Positions 21,101 through 29,530 of a DNA stretch of 64,000 bases are shown here, piece by piece (the stretch's first letter is position 1; each line of letters begins with the position of its first letter). The notes below the pieces were generated by a model. It worked only from the letters and a program-made list of their open reading frames with translations, made no database searches and was not told the DNA's origin. The DNA comes from Pantoea sp. BAV 3049. Its GTDB lineage: Bacteria; Pseudomonadota; Gammaproteobacteria; Enterobacterales; Enterobacteriaceae. Made by a program: the position numbers and the translations under genes. The stretch lies in assembly GCF_009765445.1 (NCBI RefSeq), contig NZ_WHOY01000031.1, positions 2,563,561 through 2,627,560 on the forward strand, in the 5' to 3' direction.

Positions 21101-22068
21101 CACTGCAGAGCGTCGGAGTTCATCAGGACTTCTACGCACTGGGCGGCAGCTCACTGAATTTATTTTCCGTGCATGCGCGTCTGGTCAGTCAGGGATTATC
21201 CATAGCCCCCCGGCTGCTACTTGAAAACCGGACGATACATCAGTTATATCAGGCCTGGCTGCAGGCGGGTACAGACGTTCAGCACGCCTTGCCGGAGCTG
21301 GAACTGGTGGTGAAGCTGCAAAACAACCAGCGCAGTCGAAAACTTTGGGCCTTCCATCCCTGGACCGGCCACGTTGACTGTTACAGGTTGCTGGCGGAAA
21401 AGGTCAGTCAGTATTTCGACCTGTGGGCGTTTCAGGCTCCCTTTGTAACAGGAGACGCAACGGAATACCGGACCCTTCACGATCTGGCAAAGCTCTATAC
21501 CCGCGCAATCCGTCACGAACAGGAGGAGGGGCCATATTATCTGACAGGTTATTCGCTGGGCGGCAATATAGCTTATCTGGTCGCCAGGTTACTTAGTGAT
21601 CAGGGGCTGGAGGTCAGCTATCTGGGAATGCTGGACTGCCGCCCTCCACAGCACGTTGCAAAAATGGCGAATCCACTGCATACGATGGTGAGAGAGAGGT
21701 TCGGCAGTGAATATCTTGGCAAGATAAGCGCACTGGATGAGGAGGAGCAACTGGAGGCTGTTGCCTCTGAACTTATGCAGAAAGGCCCCCTGCGGTTGAT
21801 GACGAAGAAACAGTTACTGCCCGCGTTGCGGTTCAGCTTCAACCGGGGATCCGATCATCAGCCCGAACTCCAGCCGCTTTCCATTTCCGGACAGGTCTAT
21901 TACTACGGTTTTTCTGCTCCGGGTGATGAGTGGCGGGAATTGATCCCTGAAAGACTGCATTGCCATCAATTTGAGGGGGATCACGATCTGCTGATGAATG
22001 AACTGAGCCGCTCTGGTGCCATGAAAACTCTGTTAGAGGACTTGTTGCGGTCATCTCCGTCAGCTTAA
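18148..22068 (+). CDS. Single-module nonribosomal peptide synthetase (C-A-PCP-TE), EntF-like
   Basis: The 1306-residue protein has the layout and size of EntF (1293). The condensation domain (about 1-440) has HHIALDG at 139-145. The adenylation domain (about 460-955) has FTSGSTGKPKG at 603-613, TYGPTE at 747-752, YKTGDRVR at 839-846 and the lysine K947. The carrier domain has LGGSS with the pantetheine serine S1002. The thioesterase has GYSLGG with S1136, and probable D1163 and H1279. Aligning to the gramicidin synthetase template, the ten pocket residues read D649, A650, E653, D692, I720, G722, T747, I755, V756, K947. That is unlike the serine code of EntF and suggests a basic substrate such as lysine. 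AAGGAG precedes the start; a weak Fur-like GATAAC-GATAAG lies at 18126-18137. It is probably cotranscribed with the receptor gene 74 bases upstream. Confidence 0.93.
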   Translation: MALSHNRKLPLTEGQKEIWIAQQVIEFSPRYNTAECVRIKGEISADCFEKAVNQVMKQIEALNCQYELQNGELLQILSDRERINYQFLDFTEDKNPEHSLQRWIKHDIKQPVNLQKGSLYCVALIQLATQEYRWYQRTHHIALDGYGVAMVLREISMTYSLMMQGKNTAVPAFTGLDYLVKKEQKYKESPQFKQDERFWQDYCQQLDSPPRLSPVCGEVNDTVNRNVAILPAGQFVRMKVLAEEAGVCWVDVWLAVFASYLSWKTQKSGIVLGLPFMNRNEGALFKLPGMMVNILPLSLPVLPDDDLLSLARKARQEIDKIKPHSQFRGMQLLRLRADDEPLFGPVVNVLPFYDELDLHGVAGVVENVYGGPVDDCALRVVPASHADDSDLHIHIDANPASYQPEELQAISAELTDWCAFCLTHPKASMSSLAQHSWFKLADHVIKSSEPGNFVWQDVISRIRRQATLTPQAIALESDNASLSYSQLVSRFDSIALELTGYGVQPEKVVAVCLPDRTETIMIMLGILAAGASCFVLDTSFPDDRLAQAMTECKACYVVVTGSEDERCALGVEPLFAPVLLGSLPQPGVKPRAIQPEMTSFIIFTSGSTGKPKGVAIPHQALSWFVEAAGKAYNIQAEDKVLQFSALTFDACLEEIFIPLCRGACVVPRTEEMGGSLDAFLTFITKHAITILDLPTTFWHTLTLSLSEQPVAWPSAVKTLIVGGEALSQQRLSQWKALMGERVRLINTYGPTEGTIVFTWKVLAGEGFDPETSDLRSIGLPLAGLSCLILDDAQRPVRQGSAGELYLAGPTLSSGYINSAEMTQESFVRLALGEETLRAYKTGDRVRQNLQGEIVYIGRIDRQVKFRGYRVDLNEIRDCSQAVPGVKETRAVMWPEGNGRLMLYVQLEAGSGTSVRHVGAYLQQRLPQYMLPNQIVILDEFPLTPSGKIDEKRLPKSEASHDSSACQAERTDFERLVAETWQKELSLQSVGVHQDFYALGGSSLNLFSVHARLVSQGLSIAPRLLLENRTIHQLYQAWLQAGTDVQHALPELELVVKLQNNQRSRKLWAFHPWTGHVDCYRLLAEKVSQYFDLWAFQAPFVTGDATEYRTLHDLAKLYTRAIRHEQEEGPYYLTGYSLGGNIAYLVARLLSDQGLEVSYLGMLDCRPPQHVAKMANPLHTMVRERFGSEYLGKISALDEEEQLEAVASELMQKGPLRLMTKKQLLPALRFSFNRGSDHQPELQPLSISGQVYYYGFSAPGDEWRELIPERLHCHQFEGDHDLLMNELSRSGAMKTLLEDLLRSSPSA

Positions 22069-22093
22069 TCCCATTAACTTAAGGACAGCGATA

Positions 22094-22336
22094 ATGAATA
22101 TGCATACCGGACTTCCTGCTTTCACGGCGGATGAACTGAAAGGGTTCCTCACTGAAAAACTCGATATGTCAGACGGCCCCTTTGGGGATCATGAAAACTT
22201 GTTCGACTATGGTCTGAATTCCGTTGACCTGATGGCCCTGGTTGCCCAGCTGAATTCGCGGGGAATAAAGGTGGGTTTCATTGAGATGGCTAAAGATGCC
22301 ACCTTTTCCGCCTGGGTCGGGCGACTGGGTCTCTGA
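22094..22336 (+). CDS. Free-standing aryl carrier protein
   Basis: This 80-residue protein aligns with the C-terminal aryl carrier domain of EntB/VibB. The shared features are the acidic PFGDHENLFDYGLNSVDLM helix with the phosphopantetheine serine in GLNSV (S38-S39 region), then VGFIEMAKDATFSAW, which parallels the EntB FVMLAKNPTIDAW stretch. The isochorismatase domain to which EntB fuses this carrier is absent. AAGGA lies eight bases upstream. It presumably holds 2,3-dihydroxybenzoate or another aryl acid and donates it to the condensation domain of the NRPS encoded 25 bases upstream. The aryl-AMP ligase that loads it is not in the window. Confidence 0.85.
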   Translation: MNMHTGLPAFTADELKGFLTEKLDMSDGPFGDHENLFDYGLNSVDLMALVAQLNSRGIKVGFIEMAKDATFSAWVGRLGL

Positions 22337-22365
22337 AAAAGCGTTTAATGTCTGATGAGGAAACT

Positions 22366-23220
22366 ATGGAGCATCTGCACTCCGTCAGGGAGGAAATGAT
22401 CACTTCATCTGCATGCGGTGATTATCGCGTGACGATTTGCTGGCCTGATGGCGCCCCTCCAAATGATGGCTGGCCGGTTATCTACATCCTGGATGGTGCT
22501 CACCATTTTCCAGTTGCAGCGACGTTAATGCGCACGTTGGGCAGACCACGCTGCTGCATGGTCCCCGGAGTTATTGTTGCAATTGATTATCCTGAGGAGA
22601 CCCGAAGGGACCGAGATTATCGGCCTTATGTCGCTGAATTGATTCCGGAACCGGACCCCCGTGGAGGAGTTTATCCTGCCGGAGGAGAAGGGTGTGCTGA
22701 AGCATTTCTGGCATTTATCCGGCACGAACTGAAGCCGATGATCCGCAACATGTTACCCATCGACAACCACAGAGAGGCCTTATTCGGGCACTCCTATGGG
22801 GGACTGTTTACCCTCAACACGCTGTTCACCCAGGCAGAGAGTTTCCGGCATTATTATGCTTCGAGTCCCTCCGTGTGGTGGAACGGCAGCTACATAGTTA
22901 AATCAGCACAACGTTTTATCCAGCAGAGTGCAATCAGGTCCGTGCCCCCTGAACGGGTCTTGTTTCTTTCCGTAGGCGAACATGAGCAGTCGCTTGAAGA
23001 GTGGGAGCTGTCTCTGCCTGCTGATACTCGTCAGTATCTTGTCGAACATCGTTGGCAACGTCGCATGGTCGATGGGGTCAGGGAACTGGCTTCGTTGTTG
23101 CAAGTTGGACACATCAGCGCGCTTCAGGTGGAGCTGTTTATCCATCAGGGGCAGTCGCATCAGTCCGTCCCTCTGTGTTCGTTACAGAAGGCTATGATGC
23201 ATCATTTTAAGCGCGGTTAA
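22366..23220 (+). CDS. IroE/BesA-like siderophore hydrolase (alpha/beta hydrolase)
   Basis: The protein belongs to the putative esterase family that includes IroE, BesA and the catalytic part of Fes. The frame has an ATG at 22348, but the ATG at 22366 has GAGG five bases upstream and is preferred, giving 284 residues. The nucleophile is in LFGHSYGGLF (S143), the acid probably in the SVGEHEQS loop, and the histidine in HQGQSHQSVP (H265). The N-terminal VIYILDGAHHFP is typical of the family. No signal peptide is evident, so it should act in the cytoplasm, opening ferric siderophores to release iron. It is the last gene of the receptor-NRPS-carrier-hydrolase series. Confidence 0.85.
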   Translation: MEHLHSVREEMITSSACGDYRVTICWPDGAPPNDGWPVIYILDGAHHFPVAATLMRTLGRPRCCMVPGVIVAIDYPEETRRDRDYRPYVAELIPEPDPRGGVYPAGGEGCAEAFLAFIRHELKPMIRNMLPIDNHREALFGHSYGGLFTLNTLFTQAESFRHYYASSPSVWWNGSYIVKSAQRFIQQSAIRSVPPERVLFLSVGEHEQSLEEWELSLPADTRQYLVEHRWQRRMVDGVRELASLLQVGHISALQVELFIHQGQSHQSVPLCSLQKAMMHHFKRG

Positions 23221-23255
23221 GAACAGAGAACAAAAAAGGTGAACAGGGGGAAGGA

Positions 23256-23332
23256 TGGTGCGTTCTAGAGGACTCGAACCTCCGACCCCCACCATGTCAA
23301 GGTGGTGCTCTAACCAACTGAGCTAAGAACGC
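23256..23332 (-). tRNA. tRNA-Val (anticodon GAC)
   Basis: The minus strand folds into a full cloverleaf of 77 nt: acceptor stem GCGTTCT/AGAACGC, D arm TAGCTCAGTTGGTTAGAGC, anticodon arm CCACCTTGACATGGTGG with anticodon GAC, T arm GGAGGTTCGAGTCCTC, and an encoded CCA end. It corresponds to E. coli valV/valW, which also lie beside mdtK. Its 3' end faces the siderophore island. Confidence 0.97.
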
Positions 23333-23482
23333 ACTGATTGATGTCATGTTGACAGCGGGGACGAATATTAACGACAGCCTTACCGGCTGGCAAGCGGAAA
23401 TCCGCTTTTTTCAGTGCGACTGCTGCGCATCTGTGCGAAGCGCAGCAATTTTAGGCACGGAAATGAGAAAATCACCGTAAAA

Positions 23483-24856
23483 TTAGCGTGCTGCACGCGC
23501 CATAATCAGCTCTGCCGGTTGCCTTTGCATCCGGCGCATCCGCCATACCATCATCACCGCAGAAGAGGTGAGACCAATAATAAAACCAATCCAGAAACCG
23601 GCCGGACCCATCGCCGGTACCACCCAGTCCGTCAGCGCCAGGATATAGCCACTGGGCAGGCCAAGGATCCAGTAGGCGACAAAGGTTATAAAGAATATTG
23701 ACCGCGTATCCTTGTAGCCACGCAGGATGCCGCTACCGATAACCTGAATGGAATCCGAGAACTGATAGATTGCGGCCAGCAGCATCAGTTGAGCTGCCAG
23801 CGTGACCACTTCAGGGTTATCGGTATACAACAGCGCAATTTGCTGCCGGAAGGTGATGGTGAACAGGGCGGTCAGCAATGCCATGGTCATACCCACACCC
23901 TGCGCGGTCCATGAAGCAACTCGCGCGCCCTCAACCGATCCCTGCCCAAGACGGAACCCGACGCGAATAGTCGTGGCAACGCCAAGTGACAGCGGCAGGA
24001 CAAACATTAGTGAGCTGAAGTTCAGGGCAATCTGGTGCCCGGCCACTTTCACGATGCCCATTGGGGAAACCAGCAGTGCAACAACTGCAAACAGTGTCAC
24101 TTCAAAGAACAGTGCCAGCGCAACCGGCAGGCCCAGTTTAAACAGGCGCCAGAGCGCGCTGACATCGGGTTTGCTGAAGCTTGCCGTCAGGCGAATATCA
24201 CGCATAGAGCGGGCGCGGCCGACCCAGTATTTCATGGCGATAAACATCACCCAGTATACCGAAGCAGTCGCCACGCCACAGCCCACTCCACCCAGAGCAG
24301 GCATGCCGAAATGGCCATAGATGAAGATGTAGTTGACCGGAATGTTGACCAGCAGGCCGAGAAATCCCATTACCATACCGGGTTTAGTTTTTGACAGGCC
24401 TTCACACTGATTACGGGCGACCTGGAAGAACAGATACCCTGGCGCACCCCACAACAGTGCGTGCAGATAACCCACCGCCTTATCAGCAAGGGACGGATCG
24501 ATATCGTGCATGGCGCGGATCATAAAGCCGGCGTTATACAGCACCACCATTACCAGAATGGCGGCAAAGGCTGCCAGCCAGTAGCCCTGACGAACCTGGT
24601 AAGCCACGCGGTCACGGCGTCCTGAACCGTTATACTGGGCGACCACAGGCGTCAGCGACAGCAGCAGGCCATGGCCGAACAGAATGGTCGGCAGCCAGAT
24701 AGAGGTGCCCACGGCAACCGCCGCCATATCGGTGGCGCTGACCGATCCGGCCATAATGGTATCAACAAATCCCATGGCGGTTTGCGCAACCTGCGCAAGA
24801 ATAACCGGGATTGCCAGCGCTAAAAGTTGACGCGCTTCTGTCAGGTACTTCTGCAC
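23483..24856 (-). CDS. mdtK: MATE-family multidrug efflux pump MdtK (NorM)
   Basis: This cation-coupled inner-membrane antiporter exports cationic drugs. The 457 residues equal the length of E. coli MdtK, with twelve hydrophobic segments in two six-helix bundles. Diagnostic stretches are [26 protein letters not shown] near the N-terminus, [14 protein letters not shown] near residue 150 and [14 protein letters not shown] near residue 375. It is divergent from ribC, with a 231-base spacer between. Confidence 0.95.
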   Translation of the reverse strand: MQKYLTEARQLLALAIPVILAQVAQTAMGFVDTIMAGSVSATDMAAVAVGTSIWLPTILFGHGLLLSLTPVVAQYNGSGRRDRVAYQVRQGYWLAAFAAILVMVVLYNAGFMIRAMHDIDPSLADKAVGYLHALLWGAPGYLFFQVARNQCEGLSKTKPGMVMGFLGLLVNIPVNYIFIYGHFGMPALGGVGCGVATASVYWVMFIAMKYWVGRARSMRDIRLTASFSKPDVSALWRLFKLGLPVALALFFEVTLFAVVALLVSPMGIVKVAGHQIALNFSSLMFVLPLSLGVATTIRVGFRLGQGSVEGARVASWTAQGVGMTMALLTALFTITFRQQIALLYTDNPEVVTLAAQLMLLAAIYQFSDSIQVIGSGILRGYKDTRSIFFITFVAYWILGLPSGYILALTDWVVPAMGPAGFWIGFIIGLTSSAVMMVWRMRRMQRQPAELIMARAAR

Positions 24857-25087
24857 GAATACACCTTATTATTTTCACTGTAGGGGAGAGCACTGCGATG
24901 TCAAAAAACGCTGACTTTGCAAATAAACAGCAGGGCAGGCGGCATAGTGTAATGTTCGCAGTGCAATAAGCCAATCTCCGGCGGAAAGAATAGCTCTTTG
25001 TGCCATGCAGGATTGTGCGCCACCATTTGGTTTTATCCCCTGCCCAGGGCAAACTAGGGCAAGGATAATATTAATGAGGCCACAACT

Positions 25088-25741
25088 ATGTTTACCGGTA
25101 TTGTGCAGGGCACCGCTGAGGTGCTGGCAATTGAAGAGAAACCTAACTTTCGCACGCATATTGTTCGTTTGCCTGCGGAAATGTTACCCGGCCTGGAACT
25201 CGGAGCCTCTGTTTCTCACAATGGCTGCTGCCTGACGGTGACGGAAGTGAATGGCGACCAGGTGAGTTTTGACCTGGTTAAAGAGACGCTGCGTATTACT
25301 AACCTCGGCGATCTGCAGGTGGGGGATAAAATTAACGTTGAGCGTGCGGCGAAGTTCAGCGATGAAATTGGCGGCCATCTGATGTCGGGCCATATTATGA
25401 CCACCGCCGAAATCAGTAAAATTCTGACCTCAGAGAATAACCGGGAAATCTGGTTCAAACCGCAGGACGCAGAACAGATGAAATATATCCTTCATAAAGG
25501 GTTTATTGGCATTGACGGCATCAGTCTGACCGTGGGCGAAGTCACCAAAACCAGATTCTGCGTGCACCTGATCCCGGAAACCCTGGCGAGAACCACTCTG
25601 GGTAATAAACGTCTGGGTCACAAAGTGAATATTGAAATTGATCCGCACACTCAGGCAATTGTGGAAACTGTAGAGCGCGTTCTGGCTCAGCGTGAAGCGG
25701 CATTACTGGCAGCGGCGGCGGCAGAAACTGAATCAGAGTAA
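25088..25741 (+). CDS. ribC: Riboflavin synthase (alpha chain)
   Basis: This enzyme dismutates two 6,7-dimethyl-8-ribityllumazines to riboflavin; the gene is called ribC or ribE depending on the source. The 217 residues contain two tandem lumazine-binding domains, starting MFTGIVQG (residue 1) and about residue 98 (HIMTTAEI), with GCCLTV and GISLTV at equivalent places in the repeats. The alanine- and glutamate-rich C-terminal tail is variable in the family. Facing mdtK and convergent with cfa, as in E. coli. No FMN riboswitch is visible upstream. Confidence 0.96.
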   Translation: MFTGIVQGTAEVLAIEEKPNFRTHIVRLPAEMLPGLELGASVSHNGCCLTVTEVNGDQVSFDLVKETLRITNLGDLQVGDKINVERAAKFSDEIGGHLMSGHIMTTAEISKILTSENNREIWFKPQDAEQMKYILHKGFIGIDGISLTVGEVTKTRFCVHLIPETLARTTLGNKRLGHKVNIEIDPHTQAIVETVERVLAQREAALLAAAAAETESE

Positions 25742-25749
25742 ATGATGAA

Positions 25750-25787
25750 AAAGGGCCGGTAATGTTGAAATTACCGGCCCTTTTTAT
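25750..25787. terminator. Bidirectional terminator between ribC and cfa
   Basis: A 12-base stem (AAGGGCCGGTAA/TTACCGGCCCTT) with an eight-base loop has As on the left and Ts on the right and serves both convergent genes. Confidence 0.93.
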
Positions 25788-25802
25788 TTGCGCCACTGGC
25801 GA

Positions 25803-26951
25803 TCAGTGCGGCACGCGCAGTCCACCCTCTTTACCGTGAGTGAAGACCACCTGCCACAGCTGAATATCACGTGCGCGGAAGGCTCCGGCGCAGGCGTTCA
25901 GATAGTAGGTGAACATGCGTTTGAAGCGGTCGCCATAATTCTCTGCCAGCTGCGGCCATGCTGCGATAAAGCGTTCATACCAGGCCAACAATGTGGTGTC
26001 ATAATCCGCGCCAAAGTTATGCCAGTCTTCCATCACAAAATAAGGTTCATGCGCTTCAGCAATATGCTGGACGGAAGGCAGGCAGCCGTTGGGGAAGATG
26101 TATTTATTGATCCAGGGATCGACATTATCGTTGGTCTTATTGGCCCCGATAGTGTGCAGCAGGAAAATGCCATCCGCCTTAAGGTTGCGGTTAACCACAT
26201 CGAAATAAGTGGCGTAATTTTTCGGCCCGACGTGTTCAAACATCCCTACTGAAACTATCCGGTCATATTGCTGATTCAGATCGCGGTAGTCCTGCAGCAA
26301 AATTGTGACATCCAGTCCTTCACAACGTTGTTGTGCCAATTTTTGCTGCTCGGCTGAAATAGTCACGCCAAATACGCTGACGCCATAATTGCGCGCGGCG
26401 TATTCCGCCAGTCCACCCCAGCCACAGCCTATATCCAACAGAGACATACCCGGTTCCAGCTGAAGTTTTTCGCAGATCATTTTTAATTTAGCATTCTGTG
26501 CCTGATCAAGCGTTTCGGCTTCTTTCCAGTAGCCACAGGAGTACTGCATATGCGGATCGAGCATCAGGGTGAAAAGATCGTTACCCAGGTCATAATGCTC
26601 TTTACCCACTATCCAGGCACGTTTACGTGACTGAAGATTAGTCAGGCGGGCTGCCGCAACGCGAAGGGTATCTTTGAAATGGTGGGGAAGTTGCTGATCC
26701 AGTTTTGCCTGCAACACGCGATGAAAAAAAGTATCCAGCCGCTCGCATTCCCACCAGCCATCCATATAACTTTCACCCAGTCCCAGTGAGCCTTCCTGCA
26801 GAACGCGCTTAAAAAACTCGGTGTTATTTACCTGGATATCCCACGGTCGGGTGCCGTTGATTTCAATATCTGCATTGCGCAACATTTCCTGGACGATTCG
26901 GTACCACTGATTCTCTCCCAGATTCACTTCTTCTATACACGATGAACTCAT
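25803..26951 (-). CDS. cfa: Cyclopropane-fatty-acyl-phospholipid synthase
   Basis: Cfa transfers a methylene group from S-adenosylmethionine to unsaturated acyl chains in the membrane at entry to stationary phase or in acid. At 382 residues it matches the E. coli length. The SAM site is LLDIGCGWGGLAEYAA near residue 170. Other conserved regions are EHYDLGNDLF, SVGMFEHVGPKNY and the C-terminal FKRMFTYYLNACAGAFRARD. In E. coli the mRNA has a long leader targeted by small RNAs; the 290-base upstream gap leaves room for this. Confidence 0.97.
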   Translation of the reverse strand: MSSSCIEEVNLGENQWYRIVQEMLRNADIEINGTRPWDIQVNNTEFFKRVLQEGSLGLGESYMDGWWECERLDTFFHRVLQAKLDQQLPHHFKDTLRVAAARLTNLQSRKRAWIVGKEHYDLGNDLFTLMLDPHMQYSCGYWKEAETLDQAQNAKLKMICEKLQLEPGMSLLDIGCGWGGLAEYAARNYGVSVFGVTISAEQQKLAQQRCEGLDVTILLQDYRDLNQQYDRIVSVGMFEHVGPKNYATYFDVVNRNLKADGIFLLHTIGANKTNDNVDPWINKYIFPNGCLPSVQHIAEAHEPYFVMEDWHNFGADYDTTLLAWYERFIAAWPQLAENYGDRFKRMFTYYLNACAGAFRARDIQLWQVVFTHGKEGGLRVPH

Positions 26952-27195
26952 AGCTTCTCCATCACCCTGTGTGATTGAAACCTGAGAAATAGAATAGTCA
27001 ATTTCTACAGGATTGTGAGAAAACGCACGGAGTAACCTCGCAAATATCCGGCGCTACAGAGGATTGATTTGAAACTTGCAGAGTGCTTGTGAGGATGACG
27101 CAGAAACCTGCCCTGACCACCCTGTCATGACTCGAAAAAATGCTACAAATTTGTTTTTTTTAACTGCTGGAAATGAGTATATGCTCACGCCAGGC

Positions 27196-27227
27196 ACAAT
27201 TCAATTGTTTATTGTTAGGTTGCTAAC
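27196..27227. promoter_or_regulatory. Two adjacent dyads between cfa and punC, MarR/SlyA-like
   Basis: ACAATT-C-AATTGT (27196-27208) is a perfect dyad, followed by GTTAG-GTTG-CTAAC (27214-27227). The second matches the SlyA consensus TTAGCAAGCTAA at 9 of 12 positions. The bound protein is not known. Confidence 0.35.
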
Positions 27228-27244
27228 TATATAAAATCAGGCCC

Positions 27245-28435
27245 TTAATGGTCATTGTGTGCGGTAGAAAGCGCCATCACCTGTGCCTTTGCCCGCTGTA
27301 AAATATAGCCGATGATCGCCAGAAAAACAGTCGCCAGCATCACCACTGAGGTGGTCAGTAACGGGGTGCTGATAAAGGTGGAGATCACCAGGCTGGCAGC
27401 ACAGCAAAGCCCCAGCTGGAGCGTATTCTGCAGGGCGGCAGCCTTGCCGCTGGCCTGGGGGAAAGGCAGTAAGGCACTGGCCACCACCACCGGATAAACC
27501 GCACCATTTGCTAACGCCATGCCACAAAATGGCAACAGTAAAGCCGTTACCGAAGGCTCTTCCATCTGCGCGGCGATGAAAAATGCCACGATGCTCAGGG
27601 TATAAATAACCAGCAGCCAGGGAAGCAGTAAAGTGCCTTCAGAGTGCTTCAGTAACGTGCGACAACCATAACCCCCAATCAGGAAAGCCAGCGTCTGAGG
27701 GACATAGCTCAGACCGATATCGGCTGGTGACATGCCCAGTGCACCCAGAATAAACGGCGAGCCGGTCAGCCAGGCGAAGAAACTGGCAGAGCAGGCGGCG
27801 TAGATCAGTACGTTACCGCTGTACAACGGTGATTTCAGCAGAGTGGAGAAGCTGGTTTTCTCGCTTTTATCTGATTTGGCCTGCCTGCCAGGCGTGGCCA
27901 GAAACAGAGTGCAAATCAGCAGGCAGACCGCAACCAGTAACAGAGCGATAAAGATCGCCCGCCAGGTAAAGTGATTCAGCAGCCAGGCACCGAGCAGAGG
28001 AGCCAGGGCAGGAGAAAGGGCGACCAGCGGCATGATAGTGGCAAATACGCGGTTAGCCTGGGCGGCAGGATAGCGATCAATAACCAGTGCCTGCCAGGTC
28101 ACCGCGGCGGCGCAAATCCCTACAGCCTGAAGGAAGCGCAGCGTCAGCAGGGTCACGGTAGAGTCAACCCACCACATTGCGCCACAGCTGACGGCGAACA
28201 GACCGAGCCCCATCAGCAGAACGGGCTTACGACCAATCCGGTCAGAGAGTGGTCCCCACATCAACTGGGCGCTGGCAAATCCGGCCAGGAACAGACTCAG
28301 ACTGGCACTGATTTTTCCGGCTTCAGTCTGCAAATCTTGCTGCATCGCACCAAAAGCTGGCAGGTACATATCAGTGGCGAGAAAACCTGCAACGCTGAGC
28401 AGCGCGAGGTAAATAATAAATCCCTTAGATGGCAT
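27245..28435 (-). CDS. punC: Purine nucleoside efflux transporter PunC (YdhC), MFS
   Basis: This is a Bcr/CflA-type major facilitator with twelve hydrophobic segments. The frame extends upstream to 28528, but the start at 28435 ([12 protein letters not shown]) lines up with E. coli YdhC, giving 396 residues against 403. The MFS motif A is [13 protein letters not shown] near residue 70, and [16 protein letters not shown] is typical of the Bcr branch. In E. coli the transporter is activated by the adjacent PunR. It is divergent from punR, with 111 bases between that contain an AAGCGCTT dyad at 28489-28496. Confidence 0.9.
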   Translation of the reverse strand: MPSKGFIIYLALLSVAGFLATDMYLPAFGAMQQDLQTEAGKISASLSLFLAGFASAQLMWGPLSDRIGRKPVLLMGLGLFAVSCGAMWWVDSTVTLLTLRFLQAVGICAAAVTWQALVIDRYPAAQANRVFATIMPLVALSPALAPLLGAWLLNHFTWRAIFIALLLVAVCLLICTLFLATPGRQAKSDKSEKTSFSTLLKSPLYSGNVLIYAACSASFFAWLTGSPFILGALGMSPADIGLSYVPQTLAFLIGGYGCRTLLKHSEGTLLLPWLLVIYTLSIVAFFIAAQMEEPSVTALLLPFCGMALANGAVYPVVVASALLPFPQASGKAAALQNTLQLGLCCAASLVISTFISTPLLTTSVVMLATVFLAIIGYILQRAKAQVMALSTAHNDH

Positions 28436-28546
28436 TCTGTTGCTCTTTATCAGGTGAATGAAACGCTGCGCAGTGTAATTGAGTGGCAAAGCGCTTGTGA
28501 AACGGTAATATTTGCAGGTTGCGTTCAAAAAAATTGCAGGCAGATT

Positions 28547-29458
28547 ATGTGGTCAGAACATTCCCTTGAAGTGGTTGATGCCGTGGCGCGCACCGGCAGT
28601 TTCACCGCGGCGGCGGCAGAGCTGCACCGCGTTCCTTCTGCTATCAGCTATACCATCCGTCAACTGGAAGAGTGGCTGGCTGTTCCTCTGTTTGAGCGGC
28701 GTCACCGCGATGTGGTGCTGACGGATGCCGGACGGCTTTTTAGTCAGGAAGGGCGTAGTGTTATCAAAAAAATGCTTTCCACCCGGCGTCAGTGTCAGCA
28801 GGTCGCTAATGGCTGGCGGGGGCAGATCAATATCGCTGTCGATCGCATTGTTAAACCGGCGAGGAGCCGCCAGCTGGTGGTAGATTTTTACCGCCATTTT
28901 CCTGATATGGAGCTGCATCTGACGTCGGAAGTGTTTAACGGCGTCTGGGATGCACTGGCCGACGGGCGGGTGGATGTGGCAATCGGCGCAACGCAGGCTA
29001 TCCCGGTGGGGGGGCGCTTCGCCTTCCGCGATATGGGGATGCTGAACTGGCGCTGTGTGGTGAAGGCCGATCATCCACTTGCTCAGCTGGAGGAGGAGAT
29101 CAGCGATGAGGAGATTGGCGACTGGCCCTCGCTGGTGCTGGAAGATACCTCCCGTGCTTTACCCAAACGGACTACGTGGACGCTGGATAATCAGCGCAGG
29201 CTGGTGGTGCCGGACTGGGAAAGTGCGTTTGACTGTCTGCTGGCCGGGCTGTGTGTTGGAATGGTACCGGGGCATTTTGCCCGGCCATTTTTGCAGAATG
29301 GAGAACTGGTTGAGCTGGCGCTTGAGTCAGTATTTCCGGACAGCCCGTGCTGCGTCAGCTGGGCGGAGCAGCAGGCTTCACCAGCACTGAGCTGGCTGCT
29401 GGAGTATCTGGGGGAAACCGGCACGATGAACAGTGAGTGGCTGCGGGAAGAAACCTGA
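28547..29458 (+). CDS. punR: LysR-type regulator PunR (YdhB)
   Basis: PunR activates punC in response to purine nucleosides in E. coli. The open frame reaches far upstream, but the start at 28547 ([13 protein letters not shown]) matches E. coli YdhB exactly, giving 303 residues. The winged helix-turn-helix is at residues 5-62 ([21 protein letters not shown] in the recognition region). The effector-binding domain includes [17 protein letters not shown] and the conserved [12 protein letters not shown]. Confidence 0.93.
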   Translation: MWSEHSLEVVDAVARTGSFTAAAAELHRVPSAISYTIRQLEEWLAVPLFERRHRDVVLTDAGRLFSQEGRSVIKKMLSTRRQCQQVANGWRGQINIAVDRIVKPARSRQLVVDFYRHFPDMELHLTSEVFNGVWDALADGRVDVAIGATQAIPVGGRFAFRDMGMLNWRCVVKADHPLAQLEEEISDEEIGDWPSLVLEDTSRALPKRTTWTLDNQRRLVVPDWESAFDCLLAGLCVGMVPGHFARPFLQNGELVELALESVFPDSPCCVSWAEQQASPALSWLLEYLGETGTMNSEWLREET

Positions 29459-29530
29459 GGGGCGAATAAATTCTCCCCTCAGCTGAAATCTGCACGATTG
29501 TAAGGGTGGAATTCATTCCGCCCTTAACGT

